Below, one piece after another: positions 1 through 7,160 of a stretch of DNA of 17,699 nt. The DNA comes from an uncultured Ruminococcus sp. Lineage in GTDB: Bacteria > Bacillota > Clostridia > Oscillospirales > Ruminococcaceae. The stretch's first letter is position 1, and each line of letters starts with the position of its first letter. The notes below the pieces were generated by a model. It worked only from the letters and a program-made list of their open reading frames with translations, was not told the DNA's origin and ran no database searches. Location of the stretch: contig CANQCJ010000017.1 in the NCBI GenBank assembly GCA_947589205.1, positions 1 to 17,699 on the forward strand, read 5' to 3'. A program made the translations under genes and the position numbers.

Positions 1-7
1 CTCCTTT
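1..7 (-). promoter_or_regulatory. Ribosome binding site of a gene lying off the left edge
   Basis: On the minus strand these bases read AAAGGAG, a strong Shine-Dalgarno sequence, just downstream of the rpe stop. A further minus-strand gene probably starts just outside the window and may be co-transcribed with rpe. Its identity cannot be seen. An ATG at 20-18 on the minus strand has no ribosome binding site of its own. Confidence 0.4.
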
Positions 8-25
8 GAAGATACTTCATACGCT

Positions 26-679
26 TTAGCGCGCGTTTTTTAAGACCTTGACGTTTTCAGCCATATTTTCGGCGCCGAAAAGATACGAGCCGGAAACGAG
101 CACGTCCGCGCCGAGAGAAGCGACCCTTCCGGCAGTTTTGCCGTTTATGCCGCCGTCTGCCTGAACATAGATCCTTCTGCCCGAAGCGTCTGCGAACGCG
201 CGGGCTTTTCGGATCTTGTCGAGAGTCTGTTCGATGACAGCCTGTCCGCCGAAGCCGGGCTCTACCGTCATGATAAGTATAAGATCGACAAGATCTATTA
301 ACGGCTTTATCACCTCGACATCGGTCGCGGGCTTTACGGTGATACCCGCCTTGCAGCCGAGTGAACGGATCTTTTTAAGTACATTGCCGGGTTCGTCGGT
401 CGATTCATAGTGGACGGTTATGAGCGACGCGCCCAGGCGCGCATAATGCTCGACATATCTTATCGGTTCGTTTATCATAAGGTGAACGTCGATAGGCAGC
501 GAGAGCAGCCCTTTGACGCTTGCAAGCACCGGTTCGCCAAAGCTTATATTCGGCACAAAGCTCCCGTCCATAACATCGAAATGCAGCCAGTCCGCGCCGG
601 AAGCTTCGACCCTTTTCATTTCCTCGCCAAGTCGGGAAAAATCTGCGGCAAGAAGCGAAGCCGAAACCAAATTCTCCAT
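26..679 (-). CDS. rpe: Ribulose-phosphate 3-epimerase
   Basis: This cytosolic TIM-barrel enzyme interconverts D-ribulose 5-phosphate and D-xylulose 5-phosphate in the pentose phosphate pathway. The 217-residue product has the usual family length. Family signatures are visible: SASLLAADFSRLGEE at the N-terminus, HFDVMDGSFVPN (residues 33-44, with metal-binding H33 and catalytic D35), VHLMI (H66), MTVEPGFGGQ (138-146), and QADGGI (D175, the second catalytic acid/base). The start at 679 is chosen over the upstream in-frame ATGs because an AAAGGAGG ribosome binding site (688-695) sits 8 bases before it and family proteins begin here. The longer frame would run through the gene's own -10 box. It has a private sigma-A promoter (702-730) and follows the rpsT terminator. 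Confidence 0.96.
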   Translation of the reverse strand: MENLVSASLLAADFSRLGEEMKRVEASGADWLHFDVMDGSFVPNISFGEPVLASVKGLLSLPIDVHLMINEPIRYVEHYARLGASLITVHYESTDEPGNVLKKIRSLGCKAGITVKPATDVEVIKPLIDLVDLILIMTVEPGFGGQAVIEQTLDKIRKARAFADASGRRIYVQADGGINGKTAGRVASLGADVLVSGSYLFGAENMAENVKVLKNAR

Positions 680-701
680 TTTTTTCGCCTCCTTTGACAT
701 C

Positions 702-730
702 ATTATAACACATAAGCGTGAAAATGTCAA
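702..730 (-). promoter_or_regulatory. Sigma-A promoter of rpe
   Basis: On the minus strand the sequence shows TTGACA (725-730), a 17-base spacer, and TATAAT (702-707), a perfect consensus. The predicted start of transcription is near 695, so the leader is only about 16 bases long and is mostly the ribosome binding site. The -35 box begins right after the T-run of the rpsT terminator. Confidence 0.85.
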
Positions 731-765
731 ACAAAAAACGCCCGCATTTTTAAGTACGGACGTTT
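731..765 (-). terminator. Intrinsic terminator of rpsT
   Basis: On the minus strand AAACGTCCG (757-765) pairs with CGGGCGTTT (736-744), nine pairs including one G-U, with a 12-base loop, followed by a short T-run. It lies 6 bases after the rpsT stop and separates rpsT from rpe. Confidence 0.8.
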
Positions 766-771
766 CATTAA

Positions 772-1026
772 TTACTTTACAAGCGATTTAGCAAGAGCCG
801 ACTTCTTTCTTGCGGCGTTATTCTTGTGGATAATGCCCTTTGTGCAAGCCATATCGACCTTCTTGATAGCTGTCCTTACAACTGCTTCCTTGTCGCTCGC
901 GTTGCTTTCAACAGCGGCGGCAGCCTTTTTCAGAGCGGTCTTGAGATCGCTTTTAACAGCCTTGTTTCTGAGCGCCTTAGCGTCGTTGACCTTAACTCTC
1001 TTCTTAGCGGATTTGATATTAGGCAC
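772..1026 (-). CDS. rpsT: 30S ribosomal protein S20
   Basis: S20 is a small basic protein that binds 16S rRNA in the 30S subunit. The 84-residue product has the typical length and composition: an N-terminal MPNIKSAKKRV, alternating Ala/Lys helices, and the conserved GIIHKNNAARKKSALAK toward the C-terminus. The start codon is GTG (1026-1024), supported by a GAGGGAGGGA ribosome binding site about 8 bases upstream. The gene is divergent from gpr, an association seen in other spore formers such as Bacillus. It has its own promoter and terminator and a leader of about 100 bases that can form a hairpin whose loop is complementary to the ribosome binding site, which suggests translational control. 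Confidence 0.96.
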   Translation of the reverse strand: MPNIKSAKKRVKVNDAKALRNKAVKSDLKTALKKAAAAVESNASDKEAVVRTAIKKVDMACTKGIIHKNNAARKKSALAKSLVK

Positions 1027-1124
1027 CTTGGTGTCCCTCCCTCTTTAACGAATATTATTCGCTCATTTCGGATAAACTAACTGCGTGACTGAGAGGGAAA
1101 CGCAGCAGCTACTTAAACAAGCAC
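1027..1124 (-). promoter_or_regulatory. rpsT 5' leader with possible ribosome-binding-site-sequestering pseudoknot
   Basis: Downstream of the predicted transcription start (about 1124) the leader forms a hairpin CTGCGT/ACGCAG (1100-1105 with 1081-1086). Its 13-base loop contains TCCCTCT, complementary to AGAGGGA inside the rpsT ribosome binding region (about 1038-1046). A second small palindrome, CGAAT-AAT-ATTCG, lies just upstream of the ribosome binding site. The pairing is visible in the sequence; its regulatory role, for instance S20 autoregulation, is inference. Confidence 0.4.
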
Positions 1125-1131
1125 TTTATTT

Positions 1132-1160
1132 ATTATATCACATTAAAAAACTAATTTCAA
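1132..1160 (-). promoter_or_regulatory. Sigma-A promoter of rpsT
   Basis: On the minus strand TTGAAA (1155-1160), a 17-base spacer and TATAAT (1132-1137) give a near-consensus promoter directed at rpsT. Confidence 0.85.
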
Positions 1161-1242
1161 GTGTTTTTCAAAAAAATTTTCACTGTTTTTGGCTGCCGCT
1201 TTTGTTCAATTTCACCAATAACGCTGAAGGAATGGTATAAAA

Positions 1243-2085
1243 ATGGGAATAAACACCGACCTTGCGCTTGAAGCTTACACCAATGAAGCGAAGATAAAAA
1301 AGCTTGACGGCGCGGATATATGCGAAAGCTATGACGACGATGCAAGGCTGAAAATTACCGAAATCAACGTGACGAGCGAGTATGCCGCAAAACGGCTCGG
1401 CAAGCCGATAGGAAAATACATCACCCTCGAAAGCGAAGAGGACTTTGCCGAATATTCGCCATGCGCGGGCGCACGAAAAGCCGCCGTATGCAGCGCGCTC
1501 AAAAGCGTTTGCGGAGACGCCGACGGACTTACGCTGTTTGCCGGTCTCGGCAACAGGCGGATAACCCCCGACAGTCTCGGACCGCTTGCGGCGGACAGGA
1601 TCTTCGCGACAAGGCATATCAAACGGCTGGCTAAGGATATAGACTGCTCGGAGCTTGGCGAAAGCGCGGTCTCTGCGGCGGGAGTTATGGCGCAGACGGG
1701 ACTTGAATCGGCGGAGCTTTTAAGCGCGCTGTGCGAAAAATTCAGACCCGCCCGCGTGATAGTCTGCGACGCGCTCGCCTGCTCCGAACCGTCTCACATG
1801 GGCAGGACGATACAGATAAGCGCAAGCGGTATCGCTCCGGGAAGTGGGGTGGAAAATTCCCGAGCGGAAATTTCACAGCGTACTCTCGGCGCGCCGGTGA
1901 CTGCGATAGGCGTGCCTACCGTTTCACGGCTCATGTGCGACGACGAACGCTTCGGCGGACTTATGATAACCCCAAAAACGGTCGACAAGCTCGTTATGTT
2001 CGCTTCGCAGCTCATTTCCGGCGGCGTCAACGCCTTTTTGCATCCGTCGCTTTCGGACGAGGAAATTGAGTCGCTGGTTATGTAA
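1243..2085 (+). CDS. gpr: Spore germination protease GPR
   Basis: GPR degrades the small acid-soluble proteins that coat spore DNA when a spore germinates. The 280-residue product carries the family hallmarks: TDLALEA (residues 5-11, the autoprocessing region), FAGLGNRRITPDSLGP (99-114), GVMAQTGLES (147-156), VIVCDALA (172-179), RTIQISASGIAPGSGV (188-203) and TLGAPVTAIGVPTV (214-227). D110 and D176 are 66 residues apart, the same spacing as the two catalytic aspartates (D127, D193) described for the Bacillus megaterium enzyme. A TGA at 1225-1227 closes the frame just upstream, so the propeptide can be only about six residues (MGINTD) compared with 15 in B. megaterium. The ribosome binding site is GAAGGA (1226-1231). 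I could not identify a clear sigma-G promoter upstream. No obvious terminator follows the gene. Confidence 0.95.
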   Translation: MGINTDLALEAYTNEAKIKKLDGADICESYDDDARLKITEINVTSEYAAKRLGKPIGKYITLESEEDFAEYSPCAGARKAAVCSALKSVCGDADGLTLFAGLGNRRITPDSLGPLAADRIFATRHIKRLAKDIDCSELGESAVSAAGVMAQTGLESAELLSALCEKFRPARVIVCDALACSEPSHMGRTIQISASGIAPGSGVENSRAEISQRTLGAPVTAIGVPTVSRLMCDDERFGGLMITPKTVDKLVMFASQLISGGVNAFLHPSLSDEEIESLVM

Positions 2086-2115
2086 AATTTTTGTAAATAA
2101 GTTTGTATTCATAAT

Positions 2116-2129
2116 TGAAAACGTTTTCT
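2116..2129 (+). promoter_or_regulatory. LacI-family/cre-like operator
   Basis: TGAAAACGTTTTCT contains the perfect 12-base palindrome GAAAACGTTTTC (2117-2128) with a central CG, as LacI-family regulators and CcpA (cre sites) prefer. A GTTTTCAAC half-site at 2148-2156 and a related operator at 2247-2271 lie further downstream, so the sites may act together, for example by looping. The regulator is not in the window. Confidence 0.5.
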
Positions 2130-2210
2130 GAAATCGTATACCGCCGAGTTTTCAACCGTCAATTGTTAAAATGACTAAAAATCAACTTTCGATATGCTGC
2201 AAAATGCCGA

Positions 2211-2239
2211 TTGAAATTTTTTGTTAAAATTGCTATAAT
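2211..2239 (+). promoter_or_regulatory. Sigma-A promoter of the solute-binding protein gene
   Basis: TTGAAA (2211-2216), a 17-base spacer and TATAAT (2234-2239). Transcription is predicted to start near 2246, at the edge of the inverted repeat at 2247-2271. Confidence 0.85.
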
Positions 2240-2246
2240 AATAGTA

Positions 2247-2271
2247 GTTGAAAACGTAACGTGTTGTCAAC
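2247..2271 (+). promoter_or_regulatory. Inverted-repeat operator over the transcription start
   Basis: The arms GTTGAAAAC (2247-2255) and GTTGTCAAC (2263-2271) form an inverted repeat that matches at 8 of 9 positions around a 7-base centre. The left half (TGAAAACG) equals the half-site of the operator at 2116-2129. Its position at +1 to +25 suits a repressor, probably of the LacI type. Confidence 0.5.
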
Positions 2272-2293
2272 ATCTATTAGGAGGTAATTAATT

Positions 2294-3745
2294 ATGAAGA
2301 CAATGAAAAGAATTTTGGCAGGTGCGCTTGCTCTGACCATGACTGCTGCGCTTGCTTCCTGCGGCGGAAGCAAGGACGGCGGCTCAGACACGACCGAGTC
2401 AAAGAGCACCGGTAAAGAGCTTAATTCCGAAGCTAAAGAGCAGATAGCCGGACTTCAGGATCAGCTTCCCGACGTTGAGCTTGAAAACAAGACGATCAAA
2501 TGGATGGCTCACTATGACATCAATCCCCAGAACGGCGCTGTTAAAGCTCCGGGTCTTGAGCTGTTCGAGCAGAAGTACGGCGGTAAGGTAGAGTATGTTT
2601 CCACCACTTGGGAAACAAGATACGACGATCTTGCCACTAAGGTCATGGGTAAGGAAGCCCCCGACTTCTTCCCCGCTTCCGATATGGACTCCTTCCCGTT
2701 CGGCGCGATAAGAGGAATGTTCGAGCCTATCGACGATTATGTAGATCTTAATTCCGATCTCTGGGCTTCCACAAAGGAATCATGCGATAAGTTTATGTAC
2801 AACGGCGGACACTATGTTGCAGTTATCGACGTTTCACCTAACTATGTCTGCGCATACAACAAGTCCACGATAGAGGGCGCGGGTCTTGACGATCCTGCCG
2901 AGCTTTATGCTAACGACGAGTGGACTTGGGATACCTTCAGCGATATGTGCGTAGAATTTACCGACGCCGAAAACGACAAGTACGGTCTTGACGGCTACTG
3001 GTACGGCAACGCGCTTTCTGAGACCTCCGGCGTTCCGCTTATCGGTATGGACGAGAACGGTCACCTTGTAAACAATATGTCCGATCCTAACGTTGAAAAG
3101 GCTCAGGACTTCATGTATGAGCTTGGTAAGCAGGGCGTAATGTTCGACCGTTCGTCAAACGGCTGGAGCACGCGCGGAGACGGTACTACCGGTGAAGGTC
3201 TCGGTTCTAACCTCACGCTGTTCATACCTGTAGGTCTGTGGGCTCTCCAGGGCGCGGTTGAAACGACCGCACCGTTCGGCGATATGGCTGCGGGCGAGGT
3301 AATGTTCGTTCCTATGCCGAGAAATCCCGACAGCGATACATATTACATCTCGTCAAGAGTTGAAGGCTATCAGCTCTGCCTCGGCGCACCTAACCCCGAG
3401 GGCTTTGCGGCATATATGAACTGCCTCATGGTTGCAAGAGACGGCGCTGCCGATATAAACGATCAGGTTTATATGGACGAATACAAGTGGAGCCAGGAAA
3501 TGATCGACATGATGCACACCATTACTGATATGGCTCGCGCTAACCCTGTATTCGACTTCCAGAACGCTGTTTCCTCCGAGCTTAACACCGTAATGCAGAG
3601 CGTTTCTCAGGCTACTATGATAACCGGCGGCGACGCTACCACATGGACTCAGTGCCGTTCGACCTATGAAACTCAGGTAGACTTCCTTATTGATGAGATC
3701 AACTCCAAGATGGGTACCGAGGACGCGGCTGCGGCTGAAGAATAA
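2294..3745 (+). CDS. Extracellular solute-binding lipoprotein (sugar-type ABC transporter component)
   Basis: The protein is predicted to be anchored outside the membrane and to deliver a ligand, probably a carbohydrate, to an ABC importer. The 483-residue product starts with a lipoprotein signal: MKTMKR, a hydrophobic stretch, then the lipobox LASC with lipidated C23, followed by a Gly/Ser/Asp-rich linker. The mature part resembles family 1 (MalE/UgpB-like) solute-binding proteins, with KWMAHYDINP near residue 70, WETRYDDLATKVMGKEAPDFF, an internal ANDEWTWDTFSDMC segment and many aromatic residues. The ribosome binding site AGGAGGT (2280-2286) fits the start. No permease or ATPase gene follows; the next genes are for sporulation, so it must work with distant membrane components. 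Its codons (GCT, CTT, GGT, AAC, GAC) look like those of a highly expressed gene. The ligand cannot be told from sequence. Confidence 0.85.
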   Translation: MKTMKRILAGALALTMTAALASCGGSKDGGSDTTESKSTGKELNSEAKEQIAGLQDQLPDVELENKTIKWMAHYDINPQNGAVKAPGLELFEQKYGGKVEYVSTTWETRYDDLATKVMGKEAPDFFPASDMDSFPFGAIRGMFEPIDDYVDLNSDLWASTKESCDKFMYNGGHYVAVIDVSPNYVCAYNKSTIEGAGLDDPAELYANDEWTWDTFSDMCVEFTDAENDKYGLDGYWYGNALSETSGVPLIGMDENGHLVNNMSDPNVEKAQDFMYELGKQGVMFDRSSNGWSTRGDGTTGEGLGSNLTLFIPVGLWALQGAVETTAPFGDMAAGEVMFVPMPRNPDSDTYYISSRVEGYQLCLGAPNPEGFAAYMNCLMVARDGAADINDQVYMDEYKWSQEMIDMMHTITDMARANPVFDFQNAVSSELNTVMQSVSQATMITGGDATTWTQCRSTYETQVDFLIDEINSKMGTEDAAAAEE

Positions 3746-3779
3746 TAATAGTTTTCAAACTTCCATAATAACCTTCAGG

Positions 3780-3823
3780 CTGTCTGCGCCGTTTTCCAAT
3801 GAAAGCGGCGCGGCAGTTTTTTT
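3780..3823 (+). terminator. Intrinsic terminator after the solute-binding protein gene
   Basis: CTGTCTGCGCCG (3780-3791) pairs with CGGCGCGGCAG (3806-3816), with one bulge and one G-U pair. It extends through TTTTC/GAAAG to a CAAT loop and is followed by seven Ts. It isolates the binding-protein gene from the sporulation operon. Confidence 0.92.
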
Positions 3824-3837
3824 ACTGTCAAAAATCA

Positions 3838-3866
3838 GAATATTTGTCCGATAAGGCGCATATATT
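3838..3866 (+). promoter_or_regulatory. Likely sigma-E (mother cell) promoter of sipL-spoIVA
   Basis: GAATATT (3838-3844), a 14-base spacer and CATATATT (3859-3866) closely match the sigma-E pattern known from Bacillus (KMATATT, about 14 bases, CATACAnT). Both downstream genes are mother-cell coat-assembly genes that are expected to depend on sigma-E, so position and context agree. Transcription would start near 3873. Confidence 0.7.
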
Positions 3867-3909
3867 CTCAATAAGCAATTGCGAAAATGACAACGGAGGA
3901 ATGTTTTTT

Positions 3910-5457
3910 ATGGATCTTAAGCTTAACAGAGAAAGGATAGTCTGCTCCGTTCCCGTGCTCGATACCGAGGTGACGCAGACAGTAGAGCATGATTTTTACC
4001 TGCCCGATTACTGTCCGGATATTTTCAGGGTGTTAAAGTGCTGCATAATCCCGGGAATATCCTCGACAGGAATAAACGGCAATCGGCTGACGTTCGATCT
4101 GAACGTGGTGGTAAGAGTACTCTACCGCTCGCAGGACGCTTCGGGGATAAGCTGCATAGAGCAGAGCTTCGACTATTCAAAAACGCTCGATCTTCCCGCA
4201 GACACGATAAATCCCGGCATAAGCGTCACACCGCAGGTAGAATACGTCAACTGCCGTGTGGTAAATCCGAGACGGCTCGATGTGCGCGGAAATGTGATGT
4301 GTACGGTAAAGGTGACGGGAGAACGGACCGTTGACGCGGTGAGCGACGCATTCGGCGCGGGTATACAGCTTAAAAAAGCGCCGATAGTTTTCCCCGCAAA
4401 ACGCCTTGTCTGCGCTAAACGCATAACGGTCATCGAGGAGCTGGAGCTTGCCGCGGGAAAGCCGCCGTTCGGCGCACTGCTCAGAAGCTCGGTGCTGGTG
4501 AAAAAGGGCGAGACAAAAATTATTCCCGGAAAGCTGATAACAAAGGGCGAAGCGGAAATAGATCTGCTTTATCTCCCGAGGGACAGCAGCGGCTCTGCGC
4601 CGGAAGCGATGAAATTTTCGATACCGTTCAGTCAGATAATCGACATAGAGGGTATCGAGGAGGGCTTTGAAACGGATATCGACATAAGCGCGTCAAAGTG
4701 CGTTATGATCCCGAAAAACGGCGAGACAGAGGGTCTTGAATGTGAGCTTGTGCTGCTTGTCGGCATAACGGCGGTCAGGTATGAAACACGTGAGCTTGTA
4801 AACGACGCTTATTCAACGCTTTATGAGAGTGAATGCACATCTCTCGGCGAAGCTCCCGCGCTTGAAGCAAAGCGGCTGAATGTGAACGCGGCGGCGGAAT
4901 GCAGTATAAGCTGTTCGGACGGCGGTATTGCAAAGGTGTTCGATCTGTGGTGCGACAAAACGAGCGTATCGGCGCGGTTTGACGAATCGAAGGGGTGTGC
5001 TGTCATCTTCGGAAGCGTCATGCTATGTATGCTCGGAAAGCTCGAGGACGCTACTGCCGTTTATGCGGAAAAGGAATGCGCCTTTGAGCTGCCTATAGAA
5101 AGCATAAATGAGCCTGCCGAAATTACCGCTGTATGCAGCGGTGTGAGCTGTTCGTATAACCTTGCGGATAACGGTACGGTCTCGGCAAAAGCGGAAGCTC
5201 AGCTGAGCGTTACGGTATGCAGGCGGGGAGGCAGCGAGCTTTTGAGCGAGATAAAGGTGTTCACCGACAGACCAAAGCAGACGGATAAGCGCTGCGCCGT
5301 CAAGATCTGCTACACCGACAGTACCGAGAGCCTTTGGGAGATCGCGAAGAAGTATTCGACCAATACTCAGGCGATAACGGAGGAAAATCCTGCGGAGGAG
5401 GAGCAGAACGAAAGATCAAATTGCAGACGCGCGCTTATTATCCCGATAAAGAACTAA
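3910..5457 (+). CDS. sipL: SipL-like spore coat morphogenesis protein (DUF3794/SPOCS repeats with C-terminal LysM)
   Basis: In Clostridioides difficile SipL binds SpoIVA through its LysM domain and is needed to localise the coat around the forespore in the mother cell. This 515-residue product has the same design. The first DUF3794 unit includes LPDYCPDIFRVLKC (residues 31-44); a second includes GKLITKGEAEIDLLYLP (207-223); a more divergent third lies about 340-440. A LysM-like module at about 464-513 has SLWEIAKKYSTN and ends ALIIPIKN. It has no signal peptide, as expected for a mother-cell cytosolic protein. The start at 3910 is chosen because GGAGGA (3895-3900) lies 9 bases upstream; an ATG at 3901 touches the ribosome binding site, and the longer frame from 3799 begins inside the terminator hairpin. 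spoIVA follows after 20 bases, so the two interacting proteins are probably co-expressed. Confidence 0.88.
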   Translation: MDLKLNRERIVCSVPVLDTEVTQTVEHDFYLPDYCPDIFRVLKCCIIPGISSTGINGNRLTFDLNVVVRVLYRSQDASGISCIEQSFDYSKTLDLPADTINPGISVTPQVEYVNCRVVNPRRLDVRGNVMCTVKVTGERTVDAVSDAFGAGIQLKKAPIVFPAKRLVCAKRITVIEELELAAGKPPFGALLRSSVLVKKGETKIIPGKLITKGEAEIDLLYLPRDSSGSAPEAMKFSIPFSQIIDIEGIEEGFETDIDISASKCVMIPKNGETEGLECELVLLVGITAVRYETRELVNDAYSTLYESECTSLGEAPALEAKRLNVNAAAECSISCSDGGIAKVFDLWCDKTSVSARFDESKGCAVIFGSVMLCMLGKLEDATAVYAEKECAFELPIESINEPAEITAVCSGVSCSYNLADNGTVSAKAEAQLSVTVCRRGGSELLSEIKVFTDRPKQTDKRCAVKICYTDSTESLWEIAKKYSTNTQAITEENPAEEEQNERSNCRRALIIPIKN

Positions 5458-5477
5458 AGACGGAGGAGCTATCTATT

Positions 5478-6947
5478 ATGAACGATATTTACAGCGATAT
5501 TGCGTTACGCACCGGAGGGGATATATATATCGGAGTGGTGGGTCCGGTGCGGACCGGAAAATCCACCTTTATAAAAAATTTCATGCAGCAGCTCGTTATC
5601 CCGAATATCGACAGCGATTTTCGCAGGGAGCGGGCAAGCGATGAGCTTCCGCAGTCGTCCGGCGGCAGAACTATAATGACGACAGAGCCGAAATTCATTC
5701 CCGAGGAAGCTGTCGCGATAGACTTAGGCTCGGCGCACTTTTATCTGCGGCTGATCGACTGCGTAGGATACGTCATACCGAGCGCACAGGGATATTTTGA
5801 GGACGAAGCCCCGCGCATGGTGATGACTCCGTGGTTTGACGCGGAGGTGCCGTTCAACATGGCGGCGGAGGTCGGCACGCGAAAGGTAATAAGCGAGCAT
5901 TCGACAATAGGCATAGTTGTGACTGCGGACGGCAGCTTTACGGGACTTCCGAGAGAAGAATATGAGGAATGCGAGGAGCGCGTTATAAGCGAGCTTAAGG
6001 AAGCGGGAAAACCGTTTGTTACGCTGTACAACTGCACCGCGCCGGAGAGCTTTGAAGCGCGCGAGGAAGCGGCAAGACTTTCGGAAAAATATTCCTGCTG
6101 CGTAATGCCGGTAAACTGCGAACAGCTTAATGTTGAGACGATTGAAAAAATACTTACCGAGGTGCTCTATGCTTTCCCGATACAGGAAATAAGCGTAGAA
6201 GCTCCCGGCTGGCTCAATACTCTTGAAAAGGGTCACTGGCTAAAGACAGAGGTCTACAGCTGCATACGCCGCGCGGCAAACGAGGTAAATTCACTTAAGG
6301 ATCTCGATGCATTCGTTTCCGTACTCAGCGAATGCGAGTATATAAACTCCGCTAAGGTATCGAGCAAGGATCTTTCCTGCGGAAAAGCGGTGGTGTCGGC
6401 TTCGCTTCCCGACGATCTTTTCATAAGGATAATCAGCGAAGCGGCAGGTATCGCGCTTGAAAACGACGGGGATCTTATCCCGAAGATAACAGAGCTTGTC
6501 AAGATAAAACAAAAATACGCGCGTCTTGCGGGCGCGCTCGAAGAAGCAGAGCGCACCGGCTACGGCATAGTGATGCCCGATCTGTCGGAGCTTACGCTTG
6601 AAGAACCCGAGATAATAAAGCAAAGCGGAAAGTACGGCATAAGGCTCAAAGCCGCGGCTTCTTCGATACATCTTATGAAAACGCGCATAGAGACTGAGAT
6701 AGCGCCGATAGTAGGTTCGGAAAAACAGTCGGAGGAGCTTGTAATGTCGCTTATGAGCGATTTTGACAGCTCACCCGAAAAGATCTGGGAATCGAATATG
6801 TTCGGAAAATCGCTTCATGAGCTTGTGAGCGAGGGCTTGAACGCAAAGCTGTCAAGACTGCCCGCAGAGGCGCGCACTAAGCTTTGCGAAACTCTCGGAA
6901 GAATGATAAACGAAGGCTGCTCGGGACTTATCTGTCTTATTTTGTAG
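5478..6947 (+). CDS. spoIVA: Stage IV sporulation protein A, coat morphogenetic ATPase
   Basis: SpoIVA hydrolyses ATP to polymerise on the outer forespore membrane and forms the base layer of the spore coat. The 489-residue product closely matches the family length (492 in Bacillus subtilis) and keeps its motifs: RTGGDIYIGVVGPVRTGKST at 11-30 with Walker A G22-S29, the GGRTIMTTEP segment (62-71, sensor threonines), LIDCVGY (92-98, Walker B-like D94 and G97), GTRKVI.EHSTIG, LDEPEII-type SLxxP segment, KYGIRLKAAASSIHLMKTRIE, and the C-terminus GRMINEGCSGLICLIL that in Bacillus directs SpoIVM interaction. The start at 5478 has GGAGGAG (5462-5468) 9 bases upstream; the longer frame from 5334 overlaps sipL. 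It is the second gene of a sipL-spoIVA operon and is followed by a strong terminator. Confidence 0.97.
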   Translation: MNDIYSDIALRTGGDIYIGVVGPVRTGKSTFIKNFMQQLVIPNIDSDFRRERASDELPQSSGGRTIMTTEPKFIPEEAVAIDLGSAHFYLRLIDCVGYVIPSAQGYFEDEAPRMVMTPWFDAEVPFNMAAEVGTRKVISEHSTIGIVVTADGSFTGLPREEYEECEERVISELKEAGKPFVTLYNCTAPESFEAREEAARLSEKYSCCVMPVNCEQLNVETIEKILTEVLYAFPIQEISVEAPGWLNTLEKGHWLKTEVYSCIRRAANEVNSLKDLDAFVSVLSECEYINSAKVSSKDLSCGKAVVSASLPDDLFIRIISEAAGIALENDGDLIPKITELVKIKQKYARLAGALEEAERTGYGIVMPDLSELTLEEPEIIKQSGKYGIRLKAAASSIHLMKTRIETEIAPIVGSEKQSEELVMSLMSDFDSSPEKIWESNMFGKSLHELVSEGLNAKLSRLPAEARTKLCETLGRMINEGCSGLICLIL

Positions 6948-6956
6948 AGCTTTTTC

Positions 6957-6990
6957 AAAGGACTGCTTTTTTAGAGCAGTCCTTTTATTT
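6957..6990 (+). terminator. Intrinsic terminator of the sipL-spoIVA operon
   Basis: AAAGGACTGCT (6957-6967) pairs perfectly with AGCAGTCCTTT (6975-6985) around a 7-base loop and runs into a T-rich tail (TTTTATTTAT). It marks the right edge of the GC-richer core block. Confidence 0.92.
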
Positions 6991-6993
6991 ATA

Positions 6994-7022
6994 TTGACAA
7001 TTATATTTTTTCGTGATATAAT
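6994..7022 (+). promoter_or_regulatory. Perfect-consensus sigma-A promoter of a small transcript
   Basis: TTGACA (6994-6999), a 17-base spacer and TATAAT (7017-7022). Predicted start near 7029. The only thing downstream before a terminator at 7161-7197 is a very short ORF and a hairpin. Confidence 0.85.
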
Positions 7023-7068
7023 GCTAAATATATCCTTACATAAAATTTCAAATCATAGGAGTACAATT

Positions 7069-7095
7069 ATGAGCTCCACCCGCTGCAGAATATAA
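7069..7095 (+). CDS. Eight-codon ORF with strong ribosome binding site
   Basis: ATG to TAA encodes MSSTRCRI. AGGAG (7057-7061) lies 7 bases before the ATG, a good signal for so short an ORF. One frame over, from 7073 to 7156, an open stretch without an ATG reads APPAAEYNVKKVYRF and then LKCKKNLKDQNE before TAA; a GTG at 7097 could start its last 19 codons but has no ribosome binding site. This leaves open either a leader-type mini-peptide or a frameshifted gene for a peptide of about 28 residues. Function is unknown. Confidence 0.35.
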   Translation: MSSTRCRI

Positions 7096-7160
7096 CGTGA
7101 AAAAGGTCTATAGGTTTTTAAAGTGCAAAAAAAATTTAAAAGACCAAAATGAATAAAATA

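Noticed and set aside
405..734. Overlapping reading frames on both strands inside rpe, rpsT, gpr, sipL and spoIVA
   Set aside because: They are open only because of the GC-biased codons of the real genes, have no ribosome binding sites and show no recognisable protein features.
7071..7088. GAGCTCCACCC...CTGCAG looks like part of a cloning-vector polylinker
   Set aside because: The match is short and imperfect and the flanking sequence is ordinary AT-rich chromosomal DNA, so chance similarity is more likely than vector contamination.
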